A DNA stretch of 64,000 nt, from positions 1 to 64,000 of the forward strand of contig JBMNQZ010000004.1 of NCBI GenBank assembly GCA_050944395.1. The letters are read 5' to 3'. A program made the position numbers and the translations under genes. The stretch is from Chordicoccus sp050944395 (GTDB lineage: Bacteria; Bacillota; Clostridia; Lachnospirales; Lachnospiraceae). Below, piece after piece: positions 43,207 to 53,045 of the stretch; within the stretch, counting starts at the first letter, position 1; each line of letters starts with the position of its first letter. Under the pieces are notes generated by a model that was not told where the DNA came from, ran no database searches, and saw nothing but the letters and a program-made list of their open reading frames with translations.

Positions 43207-44347
43207 TCATCCCCGCAATTATTCCCGTTGCCCATGCAAACATCAGATTATATCCTCCGCATACACCGTCAACATCGATTATCTCTCCCGAAAAATACAG
43301 ACCCTTAACAAGTCCGGATTCCATTGTATTTACATCTATCTCGTTTACCGGTATTCCTCCGGTCATTACCTGAGCATGCTCCCTGCCAAGTGTATCTTTT
43401 ATTCTTAAGCAGAAGCACTTTATCCTGTCGGCGGTTTTTTCCGGGCACCCCTCGGATACTATCACATCCGCAAGCTTTTTCGGGAGGATTGAATACACCG
43501 CCTCTTTACCTGTGACGGAGACCATAGCTTCAATCTGTTCCCGGGAGTAATCCGGTGCAAAATCAATTCTGCACTCAGTTTCCTCTCCTTCGGACAATGC
43601 CGTTGCCGCCGCGCCTGAAATATTGAAAACGGGAATTCCCGAAATACCGTACTGTGTCAGCTGAAGCTGGCCTTCATCTCTTCCTATAAGTCTGCCGTTT
43701 GAATAAGCGCTCACCGATCCCCTGACCCTGACGCCGCTCCATCTTGAAAAGAATTTGCCTTCACAGACAAGGGGAACCAGCGCAGGCTTCAAACTTACCG
43801 TACTGTGTCCCAGACTTTCTGCAAGGAAATAACCGCTGCCGTCCGCTCCCTCAACCCTCGAGGCAGACGAACCGCAGGACAATATTACCCTGTCGGCTGA
43901 ATAATCCCATCCGTTGGACGTCACTTTAAATTTTCCGCAGGTCTCATCATATGAGATACGTTCAACCTTGTTGTTGAATTTCAGCCTGACTCCCAGACCG
44001 GAAAGCCTCTTTTCAAAGGCTCTCACTACATAAGAGGCCTCCTCATTATATGGATAAATATACCCGCGAATATCCCTTGTTGGTATTCCGGTCTCCTCTA
44101 AAAAGGAAAGTATTTTTTCAAGTCCGACCTTTTCGAATACCTTTTCCGCAAACTCCCTTCCGCTTTTATTATACTTATCGGCATCAAAAATCATATTTGC
44201 GGCATTGCATCTTCCGTTTCCCGTCACGAGAAGCTTTCGCCCCGCTTTAGAATTTGAATCCAGCAACGTAACTTTCGCGCCGCTTTTTGCACATTCTATG
44301 GCTGCGGACATTCCGGAAGCTCCGGCACCTACTATAATAACATCCAT
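43184..44347 (-). CDS. HI0933-like NAD(P)/FAD-dependent flavoprotein
   Basis: A 387-residue flavoprotein with the N-terminal FAD-binding GAGASGMSAAIECAKSGAKVTLLD and the family block LLVTGNGRCNAAN. A C-terminal second half ends YFSGEIIDVDGVCGGYNLMFAWATG. The same family contains bile-acid dehydrogenation enzymes labelled BaiN, but most members are uncharacterised and no specific substrate can be given. It lies one base after the PLP-enzyme gene and overlaps the next flavoprotein gene. Confidence 0.9.
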   Translation of the reverse strand: MDVIIVGAGASGMSAAIECAKSGAKVTLLDSNSKAGRKLLVTGNGRCNAANMIFDADKYNKSGREFAEKVFEKVGLEKILSFLEETGIPTRDIRGYIYPYNEEASYVVRAFEKRLSGLGVRLKFNNKVERISYDETCGKFKVTSNGWDYSADRVILSCGSSASRVEGADGSGYFLAESLGHSTVSLKPALVPLVCEGKFFSRWSGVRVRGSVSAYSNGRLIGRDEGQLQLTQYGISGIPVFNISGAAATALSEGEETECRIDFAPDYSREQIEAMVSVTGKEAVYSILPKKLADVIVSEGCPEKTADRIKCFCLRIKDTLGREHAQVMTGGIPVNEIDVNTMESGLVKGLYFSGEIIDVDGVCGGYNLMFAWATGIIAGMSAGNDKD

Positions 44348-44348
44348 A

Positions 44349-45614
44349 TCAGACAGTAATTATCCCTTCATTTTTAAGCTGCTGAATAGTCATGATAATA
44401 CCAAGCTTTGCAGACGGCCATGTCAGTCCTCCCTGGAAATAAACGGAGTAGGGCTCGCGGAGCGGACCGTCGGCAGAAAGCTCAATAGAGGAGCCCTGGA
44501 CAAACGCTCCGGCAGCCATTATCACCTTGCTGTCATAGCCTGGCATTTCATCGGGCTCGGGGTCAACATAAGAATCGACAGGCGCCGCTTTCTGAATTCC
44601 TTTGCAGAATGCCACCAAAGCCTCGGGAGTCTTCATGGTCACAGCCTGAATTATATCGTTCCTCTTTTCCGTTCCGTCAGGAATAACCTCATATCCTAGT
44701 CTCTCATAACAATTCGCTGCAAATATTGCTCCCTTCAATGCAGATGCCGTGACTGTAGGAGCCATAAAAAGACCCTGGAAGAGACGGCTGTTGACCTCAA
44801 GAGAAGCGCCCACTTCCCGTCCGAGTCCCGGGCTGGTAAGTCTGATGCCGCAAAGATCCACTATTTCCTCAGTTCCGGCAATATATCCTCCTATCGGTGC
44901 AAGTCCGCCTCCCGGATTTTTGATGAGAGATCCGACACACATATCTGCTCCCACATCAGAAGGCTCAATTGTATCAACAAACTCGCCGTAACAATTATCG
45001 ACCATACAGATAATGTCGCTTCTGACTGACTTCACAGTCTTTATCGCTTCGCCTATCTCCTTCACTGAAAGAGAGGGTCTGTTGAGATACCCCTTTGATC
45101 TTTGGATTTCAACCAGCTTCGTCTTTTCCGAGATCGCATTCCTTATCGCTTCATGATCAAATGTTCCCTCCGGAGTAAGTTCGACCTGCTTATAAGTTAC
45201 TCCGAATTCGGCAAGCGAGCCTTTTGAGGGGCGGATCCCGATCACCTCTTCAAGGGTATCATAGGGTTTTCCCGTAATGGATATCATCTCATCCCCCGGT
45301 CTTAATACCGCGAAGAGAGCGGTTGACAACGCATGAGTTCCGCATGATATAAGCGGTCTTACAAGAGCCGCCTCTGTGTGAAAGACGCGGGAATATACTT
45401 CTTCAAGCTTTTCCCTTCCTATATCGTTGTATCCGTATCCAGTGGTACCGTGAAGACACGCTTCGCTGACGCAGCTGTCCTGCATAGCCTTTATTACCTT
45501 AAGGGCATTGTATTCCGCATTTTTATCTATCTCGGCGAATCTTTCTCCGAGACCCTTTTCAACCTCTGACGCAAATGCAATTACATTATCATCAATTCCG
45601 AATTTTCCGTACAT
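44349..45614 (-). CDS. Methionine-gamma-lyase family PLP enzyme (YnbB / aluminium-resistance type)
   Basis: A 421-residue fold-type I PLP enzyme. The PLP-binding Lys is expected in GSLIKNPGGGLAP, with CMVDNCYGEFVDT before it and SCGTHALSTALFAVLRPGDE near the N-terminus. Members are annotated both as methionine gamma-lyase family and as aluminium resistance protein; the real substrate is uncertain. The open frame runs 25 codons further upstream into miaA, but the ATG at 45614 has a GGAGGA six bases before it and gives the family N-terminus, so it is chosen. That leaves a 10-base gap to miaA. Confidence 0.9.
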   Translation of the reverse strand: MYGKFGIDDNVIAFASEVEKGLGERFAEIDKNAEYNALKVIKAMQDSCVSEACLHGTTGYGYNDIGREKLEEVYSRVFHTEAALVRPLISCGTHALSTALFAVLRPGDEMISITGKPYDTLEEVIGIRPSKGSLAEFGVTYKQVELTPEGTFDHEAIRNAISEKTKLVEIQRSKGYLNRPSLSVKEIGEAIKTVKSVRSDIICMVDNCYGEFVDTIEPSDVGADMCVGSLIKNPGGGLAPIGGYIAGTEEIVDLCGIRLTSPGLGREVGASLEVNSRLFQGLFMAPTVTASALKGAIFAANCYERLGYEVIPDGTEKRNDIIQAVTMKTPEALVAFCKGIQKAAPVDSYVDPEPDEMPGYDSKVIMAAGAFVQGSSIELSADGPLREPYSVYFQGGLTWPSAKLGIIMTIQQLKNEGIITV

Positions 45615-45624
45615 GACTCCTCCG

Positions 45625-46587
45625 CTAAATTCCGAAATGTTCTCTGCAAAGGCTGCAGATTTTTTCGGCGATTTCATTGTTATCCTCAAAATTTTCTCTC
45701 ATGAAATGATAGTCATAATCATTATGACTGAACCAGGTAAGCTGTCTTTTTGCAAATCTTCTGGTGCGCTTTTTAAGAAGCAGGACCGCCTCCTCAAAAG
45801 AAACCTCCCTGTTGAGATACATCAATATCTCCTTGTACCCAAGTCCCTGCATGGAAGTAAGACCGGCTCTGTCCAGACCCCTTTCCTTAAGGGAAGCCAC
45901 TTCCTCCACAAGACCCGACTCAAGCATTTTGTCAACCCGCAGGTTTATCCTGTCGTACAGGGCAGCTCTGTCCATATCGATAAAAAAAGTCAGTACATCG
46001 TAGGGAGATTTTTTGTGCTTATCCTCATCATTTTTATCGGAAATTTTCTTTCCGGTAGTTTTATAGTATTCCAGACCTCTTATTACCCTTTTAAGATTAT
46101 TTGGATGAATGGTTCGGGCAGATTCCGGATCGACTTTTCTAAGCATATCATGAAGATACTCATTTCCTTTTTCCCGGGCAATGAGTGCCAGTTCCTCCCT
46201 GTAATCAGTCACCGGTGAGCCCTGGGAAAAATCAATGTCCCTCACCAGCGCCTGAAGATAAAATCCCGTTCCTCCCGCAACTATGGGGATCATTCCTCTT
46301 TCGTTAATGTCTCTTATACAATTTCCGGCATCGTTGATAAACTCTGCAATATCATATTCATCCTCAGGTTCTTTGATATCTATCATGTGGTGTCTTATTC
46401 CCATCATCTCTCCGGGAGTGATCTTTCCGCTTCCGATATCAAGCCCTTTGTACACCTGAATAGAATCGGCGGACACCACTTCGGTATGGAGCTTTTTTGC
46501 CGCAAGTACCGCAATATCCGATTTACCTACAGCGGTTGGGCCTTCAATGACTATCATTTTATTTTTATTGTCTGATTCCGGCATCAT
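45625..46587 (-). CDS. miaA: tRNA dimethylallyltransferase
   Basis: Adds the dimethylallyl group to A37 of tRNAs reading UNN codons; MiaB, encoded two genes upstream of mutL, then methylthiolates the same base. It has 320 residues. P-loop in EGPTAVGKSDIAV, then VVSADSIQVYKGLDIGSGK, VAGGTGFYLQALV and QGLGYKEI. The start ATG overlaps the mutL stop (ATGA), showing translational coupling. Confidence 0.97.
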   Translation of the reverse strand: MMPESDNKNKMIVIEGPTAVGKSDIAVLAAKKLHTEVVSADSIQVYKGLDIGSGKITPGEMMGIRHHMIDIKEPEDEYDIAEFINDAGNCIRDINERGMIPIVAGGTGFYLQALVRDIDFSQGSPVTDYREELALIAREKGNEYLHDMLRKVDPESARTIHPNNLKRVIRGLEYYKTTGKKISDKNDEDKHKKSPYDVLTFFIDMDRAALYDRINLRVDKMLESGLVEEVASLKERGLDRAGLTSMQGLGYKEILMYLNREVSFEEAVLLLKKRTRRFAKRQLTWFSHNDYDYHFMRENFEDNNEIAEKICSLCREHFGI

Positions 46588-48464
46588 AGTATCCTTTTAA
46601 ATTTCTTCTCTATTTCCGTTTTGGAAAACGCAATTATAGTCGGCCTTCCGTGTGGGCAGTGATACGGATCCTCAAGCGTCATAAGCTCGTCAATGAGAGC
46701 TCCTGCCTCCGCAGCCGAGAGTCTCCCGCCGCCTTTCACCGCAGCCTTGCAGGCCTCGGTTGCTATTCTGTTGACATACAGAGGAATATCCCTCACATTT
46801 TTGTCAACTTCTATAGATTCCAGAATATCCATGAGCAGCATCACCGGATCTGCGATGGATAAATTATAGGGCACGGAGCTTATTTTATACTGCTTGTCCC
46901 CGAAAAATTCAATTTCAAATCCAAGACCTTTCAGAGCTTCATCGTAAAGACCGACAATCTCGGACTCCTTGTTGCTCAGCGTCACAACATAAGGCGGGTC
47001 AAGTATCTGACTCATTACATCCGACTCTCTGTATTGTTTCATAAGATTTTCAAACAATACCTTTTCATGGGCCGCATGCTGATCTATTATCATCATTTTT
47101 GAATCGTACTGTGCGATCCAGTAGGTATCGAATACCTGACCTATTATCCGTGTTTTTGCCCTTCCTTCATCCGACAAAAACCCGGGAGAATCCGATTTTT
47201 CCTCTTCGTAAAATGAGAGGGTCTGCTGAACCGGAGTCACATTTCCGGTAAACATCCCATAATCAGCCCTTTTTTCAGCTGCAATTGAAGTGTTGGCTTC
47301 AGTTTTTGCAGCTTCCTTATCCGCGCTCACCGGATAAGAATATTGAGGCTCCGGTTTTCCTGTCGGTGAGATCGCCTCATGCCTTCTGTGCTCTTTTTCA
47401 AAAGGCTCAAAACGCTTCCGCTCTGATAGCTGCGGTTTCTCCTTCACAGGGTCTATCTTCACCTCCACTATCATCTCTTTCTCTTTCAGAGAAGACATCA
47501 CGGCATTACAGATACTGTCATACACCTGTTTTTCATCGGAAAATCTGATCTCCATCTTGGCAGGATGAACATTTATATCAGTTTTCGAGGGATCAAGCTC
47601 TATCATCAGGCATGAAAACGGGTATGCATGCTGCATAAGCCTTGTTCCAAATCCGTCCTCTATAGCCTTAGCGCAGATATTGCTCTTTACATAGCGCCCG
47701 TTGACAAAATAATTCTCAAAGTTTCTGTTTTTCCTGCTGACGGACGGCTTTGCCACGAATCCTGAAACCGAGGCGTAATCATCCCTGTAATCAACCTCAA
47801 TAAGCTCTGATGCTATCAGTCTTCCAAAAATACTGTATACGGTATCCTTTAATGAACCGCTGCCTCCGGTTGACAGTCTCAGGTTTCCGTTTACTATAAA
47901 CTGAAACGAGATGTCAGGATTTGAAAGCGCAAGCAATTCCACAAAAGTGCTTATTCTGGAGCCCTCCGTCAGCGGCGTCTTTAAAAACTTCGCCCTTGCG
48001 GGAATATTATAAAAAAGGTCTCTTATTATCACCGTTGTTCCGTCGGGAGAGCCGATGCTCTCAAGCGTCTTTTCCTCGCCTCCCTCGATAAAATATCTTG
48101 TTCCGGCAATCTCATTTGCGGTCTTTGTGATCAGCTCGACTCTGGCCACCGCCGAAATACTCGCAAGCGCCTCTCCTCTGAAGCCCAGAGTACCTATCGA
48201 GTCAAGATCATCCGCATCGGTTATCTTGCTTGTAGCATGGCGGACAAAGGCAAGCGGAACATCCTTTTCATCTATCCCGCAGCCGTTATCCGTCACGCGG
48301 AGATAGCTGATTCCTCCGTTGCGTATTTCCACAGTTATCGCATCAGCCCCGGAATCAATGGAATTTTCAATCAGCTCTTTTGCTATATTTGCGGGGCGCT
48401 CTATAGATTCTCCCGCCGCAATTCTGTCGATGGTGTTTTTATCAAGAACTCTTATCTTACTCAT
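46584..48464 (-). CDS. mutL: DNA mismatch repair protein MutL (endonuclease type)
   Basis: Couples mismatch recognition to strand removal. It has 626 residues. The GHKL ATPase motifs include ELIENSIDSGAD, DNGCGI and GFRGEALASI. A poorly conserved linker with Pro/Glu/Lys (about 350-430) leads to the C-terminal domain. The DQHAAHEKVLFE motif there marks the latent endonuclease of MutL in organisms without Dam/MutH, along with CPHGRPT near the end. It overlaps mutS by 8 bases. Confidence 0.97.
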   Translation of the reverse strand: MSKIRVLDKNTIDRIAAGESIERPANIAKELIENSIDSGADAITVEIRNGGISYLRVTDNGCGIDEKDVPLAFVRHATSKITDADDLDSIGTLGFRGEALASISAVARVELITKTANEIAGTRYFIEGGEEKTLESIGSPDGTTVIIRDLFYNIPARAKFLKTPLTEGSRISTFVELLALSNPDISFQFIVNGNLRLSTGGSGSLKDTVYSIFGRLIASELIEVDYRDDYASVSGFVAKPSVSRKNRNFENYFVNGRYVKSNICAKAIEDGFGTRLMQHAYPFSCLMIELDPSKTDINVHPAKMEIRFSDEKQVYDSICNAVMSSLKEKEMIVEVKIDPVKEKPQLSERKRFEPFEKEHRRHEAISPTGKPEPQYSYPVSADKEAAKTEANTSIAAEKRADYGMFTGNVTPVQQTLSFYEEEKSDSPGFLSDEGRAKTRIIGQVFDTYWIAQYDSKMMIIDQHAAHEKVLFENLMKQYRESDVMSQILDPPYVVTLSNKESEIVGLYDEALKGLGFEIEFFGDKQYKISSVPYNLSIADPVMLLMDILESIEVDKNVRDIPLYVNRIATEACKAAVKGGGRLSAAEAGALIDELMTLEDPYHCPHGRPTIIAFSKTEIEKKFKRIL

Positions 48465-51102
48465 TTTTCCAACGATTCTTCAATTTATTCTGAAGTCTGT
48501 AAAGTACATTCAGCGCGTCCACAGGCGTCATATTCTGGATGTCGGCATTTTCCAGCTCTTTTATCACATCTTCATCCGTGGATGTGTCAAAAAAGGTCAT
48601 CTGAGCCAGATCAACTTCATCGTAGCGTATTGCCTTTTTCTTCTTTTTCGGACCCGCGATCTTATCTATCGCCTCAGTGATATCTGCATCCGAAAGCTGT
48701 TCAACCAGCTCTCTTGCCCTTGCAAGCACCGCATCGGGCACACCGGCAAGTCTGGCAACCTGAATACCGTAGCTCTTGTCGGCTCCGCCCTTTACAATTT
48801 TTCTCAAAAATACGATGTCTTCGCCGTTTTCCCTTACTGCGATACAGTAGTTATTTACTCCGGGAATCTTACCCTCCAGCTCAGTCAGCTCATGATAATG
48901 AGTGGCAAAGAGCGTTTTCGCCCCGATGATCTCGGGCTCCGAAATATACTCGATCACCGCCCAGGCAATGGACAATCCGTCAAATGTGGATGTTCCCCTT
49001 CCTATTTCATCCAGAATGATCAGGCTCTTTGAAGTGGCATTTCTCAATATATTTGCCACCTCGGTCATTTCCACCATGAATGTACTCTGTCCGCTCGCCA
49101 GATCATCAGATGCGCCGACACGGGTAAATATTCTGTCCACGATTCCGATATCAGCGCTCTTTGCGGGAACAAAGCTTCCTATCTGAGCCATGAGAACAAT
49201 CAGGGCGCTCTGTCTCATATAGGTGGATTTTCCCGCCATATTAGGTCCGGTAATAATGGATATCTGCCTGTTTTTATTGTCGAGGACGGTATCATTGGGA
49301 ATGAATCCGTTGTTTTTCATCATTTTTTCCACAACGGGATGGCGGCCGTCCTTAATATCGATCTTTCCCTTCGTGTTTAATTTTGGTCTGACAAAGTGAT
49401 TTTTTCTCGATACATCCGAAAGGGAGCACATCGTGTCAATAAGCGCAATATCCCTTGCCGTCTTCTGAATTCTTTTTATCTCGCTTCCCACGGAATCCCT
49501 TATGCCGCAGAACAGGTCATATTCAAGAGAATAAAGCTTATCCTGCGCTCCGAGGATCCTGTCCTCCAGTTCCTTGAGCTCAGGAGTAGAATATCTCTCG
49601 GCATTTGTAAGCGTCTGCCTGCGAATATACCGGTCGGGAACCTTATCCTTAAATGAATTTGTGACCTCGATACAGTATCCGAATATTCTGTTATATTTCA
49701 CTTTTAAGGTTGATATCCCGGTCTCCTGCCTCTCACGGCTCTCAAGCTGAGCAAGCCAGGATGCTCCCTCAGTCATGGCCTTTCTGAAGCCGTCCACGTC
49801 CTCCGAGTAGCCTTCTTTGATTATTCCCCCCTCTCTCATGGCAAGGGGCGGGTCTTCGGCTATAGAGCTTCTTATTAGTCCCGAGATATCTTCCAACGTA
49901 TCAAATCTATCGTAAAGCTCCCCGAACATTCCGGCGTCAAGATTTTTAAGCTGTGTCTTTATATGAGGAAGCATGTCAAGAGATGTCATAAGTGAGACAA
50001 GGTCTCTCGGGTTGGCCGTCCTGTAGGCCACGCGTCCCGCAAGCCTCTCAAGGTCATACACCGGATTGAGATACTCGCGGATCTCCTCACATACGATAAT
50101 TTCTTTGTTCAGGGCAGCAACAGCGTCGAGTCTTTCGTTGATCTTTTCCGCATCAATAAGGGGCCTCTCAATAAAATTTCTTAGCATTCTGGCTCCCATT
50201 GCCGTCTTTGTCTTATCGAGCACCCAAAGAAGTGAGCCCTGCTTTCTCTTTTCCCTCATGGTCTCGATCAGCTCAAGATTTCTAACAGTTGAGCTGTCAA
50301 GTATCATAAAATCATCGGAAACATAGCTTTTTACCGAAGTTATCTGGGAGAGATCATTTTTCTGAGTTTCTCTTAAATATCTAATGAGCGCTCCGGCGGC
50401 AAGCAGACCTACAGGAAATACATCTATCCCGAGACCTGAAATATTCATTACCCCAAACTGCTCCTTTAAAGACTCAACGGCATTTTCCTCAGAATAATAA
50501 TGATAATCAAGGATCGATGAGCTTATGCCGAGCCTGTCATGCAGATCGTCGAGATCGATCCCTGTGAGGACAAGTCCTTCATTACATATTATCTCCGCGG
50601 GAGAGTATTTATGTATTTCATCCGAAAGATTTCTCAGCTTATCAGCTTCCGTCACATAAAACTCCCCGGTGGATATATCCGAAACCGCTATTCCGAAATT
50701 TCCGTCGATACAGATGACACACATTATGTATCTGTTTTTGCCCTCCTCAAGAGAGTCATAGCTGAGATTTGTTCCCGGAGTCACGACTCTTATTACTTCT
50801 CTTTTTACAAGCCCCTTGGCTGTCTTCGGATCTTCGACCTGCTCACATATAGCAACCTTGTATCCTTTTTTCACGAGCCGGTCCACATAGACCTCACAGG
50901 CATGAAAAGGCACTCCGCACATCGGAGCGCGCTCCTCAAGTCCGCAGTCCTTTCCGGTAAGGGTTATTTCCAATTCGCGTGATGCGACCAGTGCATCATC
51001 AAAAAACATTTCATAAAAATCTCCGACGCGATAGAAAAGAAGGCAATCCTTATACTCTTCCTTGCATCTTAGAAATTCCTGCATCATCGGTGATAAAGCC
51101 AC
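48457..51102 (-). CDS. mutS: DNA mismatch repair protein MutS
   Basis: Mismatch sensor and ABC-type ATPase. It has 881 residues, standard MutS1 length. The mismatch-binding Phe-x-Glu is in RVGDFYEMF near residue 27. The Walker A is GPNMAGKSTYMRQ, with signature/Walker B region STFMVEMTEVANIL and ILDEIGRGTSTFDG. The start is GTG at 51100-51102 with AGGAG seven bases upstream. ATG codons 6 and 7 lack a comparable site. It follows miaB by 16 bases. Confidence 0.97.
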   Translation of the reverse strand: MALSPMMQEFLRCKEEYKDCLLFYRVGDFYEMFFDDALVASRELEITLTGKDCGLEERAPMCGVPFHACEVYVDRLVKKGYKVAICEQVEDPKTAKGLVKREVIRVVTPGTNLSYDSLEEGKNRYIMCVICIDGNFGIAVSDISTGEFYVTEADKLRNLSDEIHKYSPAEIICNEGLVLTGIDLDDLHDRLGISSSILDYHYYSEENAVESLKEQFGVMNISGLGIDVFPVGLLAAGALIRYLRETQKNDLSQITSVKSYVSDDFMILDSSTVRNLELIETMREKRKQGSLLWVLDKTKTAMGARMLRNFIERPLIDAEKINERLDAVAALNKEIIVCEEIREYLNPVYDLERLAGRVAYRTANPRDLVSLMTSLDMLPHIKTQLKNLDAGMFGELYDRFDTLEDISGLIRSSIAEDPPLAMREGGIIKEGYSEDVDGFRKAMTEGASWLAQLESRERQETGISTLKVKYNRIFGYCIEVTNSFKDKVPDRYIRRQTLTNAERYSTPELKELEDRILGAQDKLYSLEYDLFCGIRDSVGSEIKRIQKTARDIALIDTMCSLSDVSRKNHFVRPKLNTKGKIDIKDGRHPVVEKMMKNNGFIPNDTVLDNKNRQISIITGPNMAGKSTYMRQSALIVLMAQIGSFVPAKSADIGIVDRIFTRVGASDDLASGQSTFMVEMTEVANILRNATSKSLIILDEIGRGTSTFDGLSIAWAVIEYISEPEIIGAKTLFATHYHELTELEGKIPGVNNYCIAVRENGEDIVFLRKIVKGGADKSYGIQVARLAGVPDAVLARARELVEQLSDADITEAIDKIAGPKKKKKAIRYDEVDLAQMTFFDTSTDEDVIKELENADIQNMTPVDALNVLYRLQNKLKNRWKNE

Positions 51103-51118
51103 TATAGTACTCCTGTTC

Positions 51119-52504
51119 TTACTGTACCTGTTCTCCGAGATAATAGAATCCTTTGGCCTGTGTCAGCTTCACATTGACGATTTTGCCAATAAGATCGGCA
51201 TCTCCCGGAAAGTGAACGACAATATTATACTCCAGCCTTCCTGAAACATAGCCATCCATCCTGTTCTTTTCCTCTACCAGAACCGGAAGGATCTGTCCCT
51301 CAAATCTCGAGCTGGCCTTCTCAGCCTTCTGTCTTACCGTAGAAAGAAGCCTGTCGAATCTTTCCTTCACAACATCACCGGAAATCTGATCCGGCATTTC
51401 CGCCGCCGGTGTACCCGATCTTTTCGAGTATATAAAAGTAAATGCGCTGTCATATCCGACCTTTTCCACTAAAGAGACGGTATCATTAAAATCCTCCTCA
51501 GTCTCCGACGGAAAACCAACGATAATATCCGTGGTAATGGAAATATCCGGAATTTTTTTCCTTATCCTCTCGACAAGCTCAAGGTAATCCTCCCTTGAAT
51601 ATCTTCTGTTCATGATCTTCAGTATCCTTGAGCTTCCGGACTGCACCGGGAGGTGAATATGTCTGCAGATCTTTCTGTTTGATGCGATCACATCTATCAG
51701 TTCATCCGAAAAATCCTTCGGATGAGAAGTCATGAATCTTATCCTCTTTATCTTATCTATTTTGCAGATCTCCTCCAGAAGCTGCGCAAAGGTCACGGGA
51801 TTTTCAAGGTTCTTCCCGTAGGAGTTGACATTCTGCCCCAAAAGCATTATCTCAACCACACCGTCATCCGCAAGCCTTCCGACTTCTTCAAGGATATCCT
51901 CTTTTGTCCTGCTTATCTCGCGTCCTCTTACATAGGGAACTATGCAGTAGCTGCAGAAATTGTTGCATCCGTAGGTAATATTTATCCCGGATTTAAAGAA
52001 ATGCTTTCTCTTAGTAGGAAGCCCTTCCGGAATATCCGTCATTTTGTCCTTGATATCTACAATTATTCTGTCGGAGTTAAGTGCTTTGTCTACAAGATAG
52101 TAAAAATCCTTAAGACCGTAGGTTCCGAAAACCAGATCAACAAAAGGATATCTGGTTCTTATCACTTCAGCCTCCCCATCCTCCTGCATCATACATCCGC
52201 AAAGCGCGATAAAAAGATGGGGCTTTTTGTTTTTCAGGGAATGAAGGTATCCAAGCCTTCCGTAAATTCTCTGATTTGCGTTCTCCCTGACGGTACATGT
52301 ATTATATACGATAAAATCAGCCTCCTCCTCGCTGTCAGCAGACAGATATCCAATTTCTGAGAGCATCCCTCTCAATTTTTCACTGTCTCTGGCGTTCATC
52401 TGGCATCCGAAGGTCTCCACGTAATAATAAAGATCCCTTCCGGCCTCGTCGGCAATTGTTCTGATTTTATTCTTCAGACTAGATATTATTTCCATTTCTT
52501 TCAT
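51119..52504 (-). CDS. miaB: tRNA-2-methylthio-N6-dimethylallyladenosine synthase
   Basis: Radical-SAM methylthiotransferase acting on i6A37 of tRNA. It has 461 residues. The N-terminal cluster Cys are in TFGCQMN, NTCTVRENA and CGCMMQ. The radical-SAM motif is CNNFCSYCIVP, and a TRAM domain follows at the C-terminus. The start at 52504 overlaps the end of the formyl-THF cyclo-ligase gene by 26 bases; an in-frame ATG three codons later is a possible alternative. Confidence 0.97.
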   Translation of the reverse strand: MKEMEIISSLKNKIRTIADEAGRDLYYYVETFGCQMNARDSEKLRGMLSEIGYLSADSEEEADFIVYNTCTVRENANQRIYGRLGYLHSLKNKKPHLFIALCGCMMQEDGEAEVIRTRYPFVDLVFGTYGLKDFYYLVDKALNSDRIIVDIKDKMTDIPEGLPTKRKHFFKSGINITYGCNNFCSYCIVPYVRGREISRTKEDILEEVGRLADDGVVEIMLLGQNVNSYGKNLENPVTFAQLLEEICKIDKIKRIRFMTSHPKDFSDELIDVIASNRKICRHIHLPVQSGSSRILKIMNRRYSREDYLELVERIRKKIPDISITTDIIVGFPSETEEDFNDTVSLVEKVGYDSAFTFIYSKRSGTPAAEMPDQISGDVVKERFDRLLSTVRQKAEKASSRFEGQILPVLVEEKNRMDGYVSGRLEYNIVVHFPGDADLIGKIVNVKLTQAKGFYYLGEQVQ

Positions 52505-53045
52505 ACACCTTTTTTTCAGTTATTAAAATATCCGGTTTTATGTCGGTTTCAGACGACTCAATGCTTTCAAATATCTGAAATTCATAAGCAAGAGCTGCTT
52601 TTTTGCCGAAATTCCTGTCTGCAAGATACCTGTCGTAAAATCCGCCCCCGTATCCGATGCGATTCAGCTTTAGATCAAAGGCAACTCCGGGCATTATCAT
52701 GAGCGGATCGGCATCACAGGCGGGACGGTCAGCTGCCGGCTCCGGGATTCCCATATATCCCTTTATAAGATCATCAAGAGAATTAATATAAAAAAAATCC
52801 ATAGTCCTTCCCGCAACACGGGGAAGAGCTACTTTTTTTCCGCGTGAAAGCGCATCCTTTATTATGAGGTCCGTCTTAACCTCTCCATTACACCCGTAGT
52901 AGGTAAAAATGCACCCGGCGGTTTTATACCATTCACGAGCTAAAAGCCTTTCGAAGATCCTGCGGCTTAATGCCGCAGCAGTGTCTTCATCCAGGCTTTT
53001 TCTCTGTTCCGATATATATTTTCTGACTGAAACTTTACTTCTCAT
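52479..53045 (-). CDS. 5-formyltetrahydrofolate cyclo-ligase
   Basis: Converts 5-formyl-THF to 5,10-methenyl-THF with ATP, recycling the folate side pool. It has 188 residues. Family motifs include the N-terminal VRKYISEQRKSLDE and the C-terminal GVAFDLKLNRIGYGGGFYDRYL. Its folate role links loosely to the formyl-THF demand of the purine operon in this window, but the genes are far apart. The start overlaps the stop of the DUF3048 gene (ATGA). Confidence 0.95.
   Translation of the reverse strand: MRSKVSVRKYISEQRKSLDEDTAAALSRRIFERLLAREWYKTAGCIFTYYGCNGEVKTDLIIKDALSRGKKVALPRVAGRTMDFFYINSLDDLIKGYMGIPEPAADRPACDADPLMIMPGVAFDLKLNRIGYGGGFYDRYLADRNFGKKAALAYEFQIFESIESSETDIKPDILITEKKVYERNGNNI

Noticed and set aside
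45615..45689. Longer N-terminus of the methionine-gamma-lyase-like protein overlapping miaA
   Set aside because: The ATG at 45614 has a strong ribosome site and yields the family start; the extra 25 codons are miaA read in another frame.
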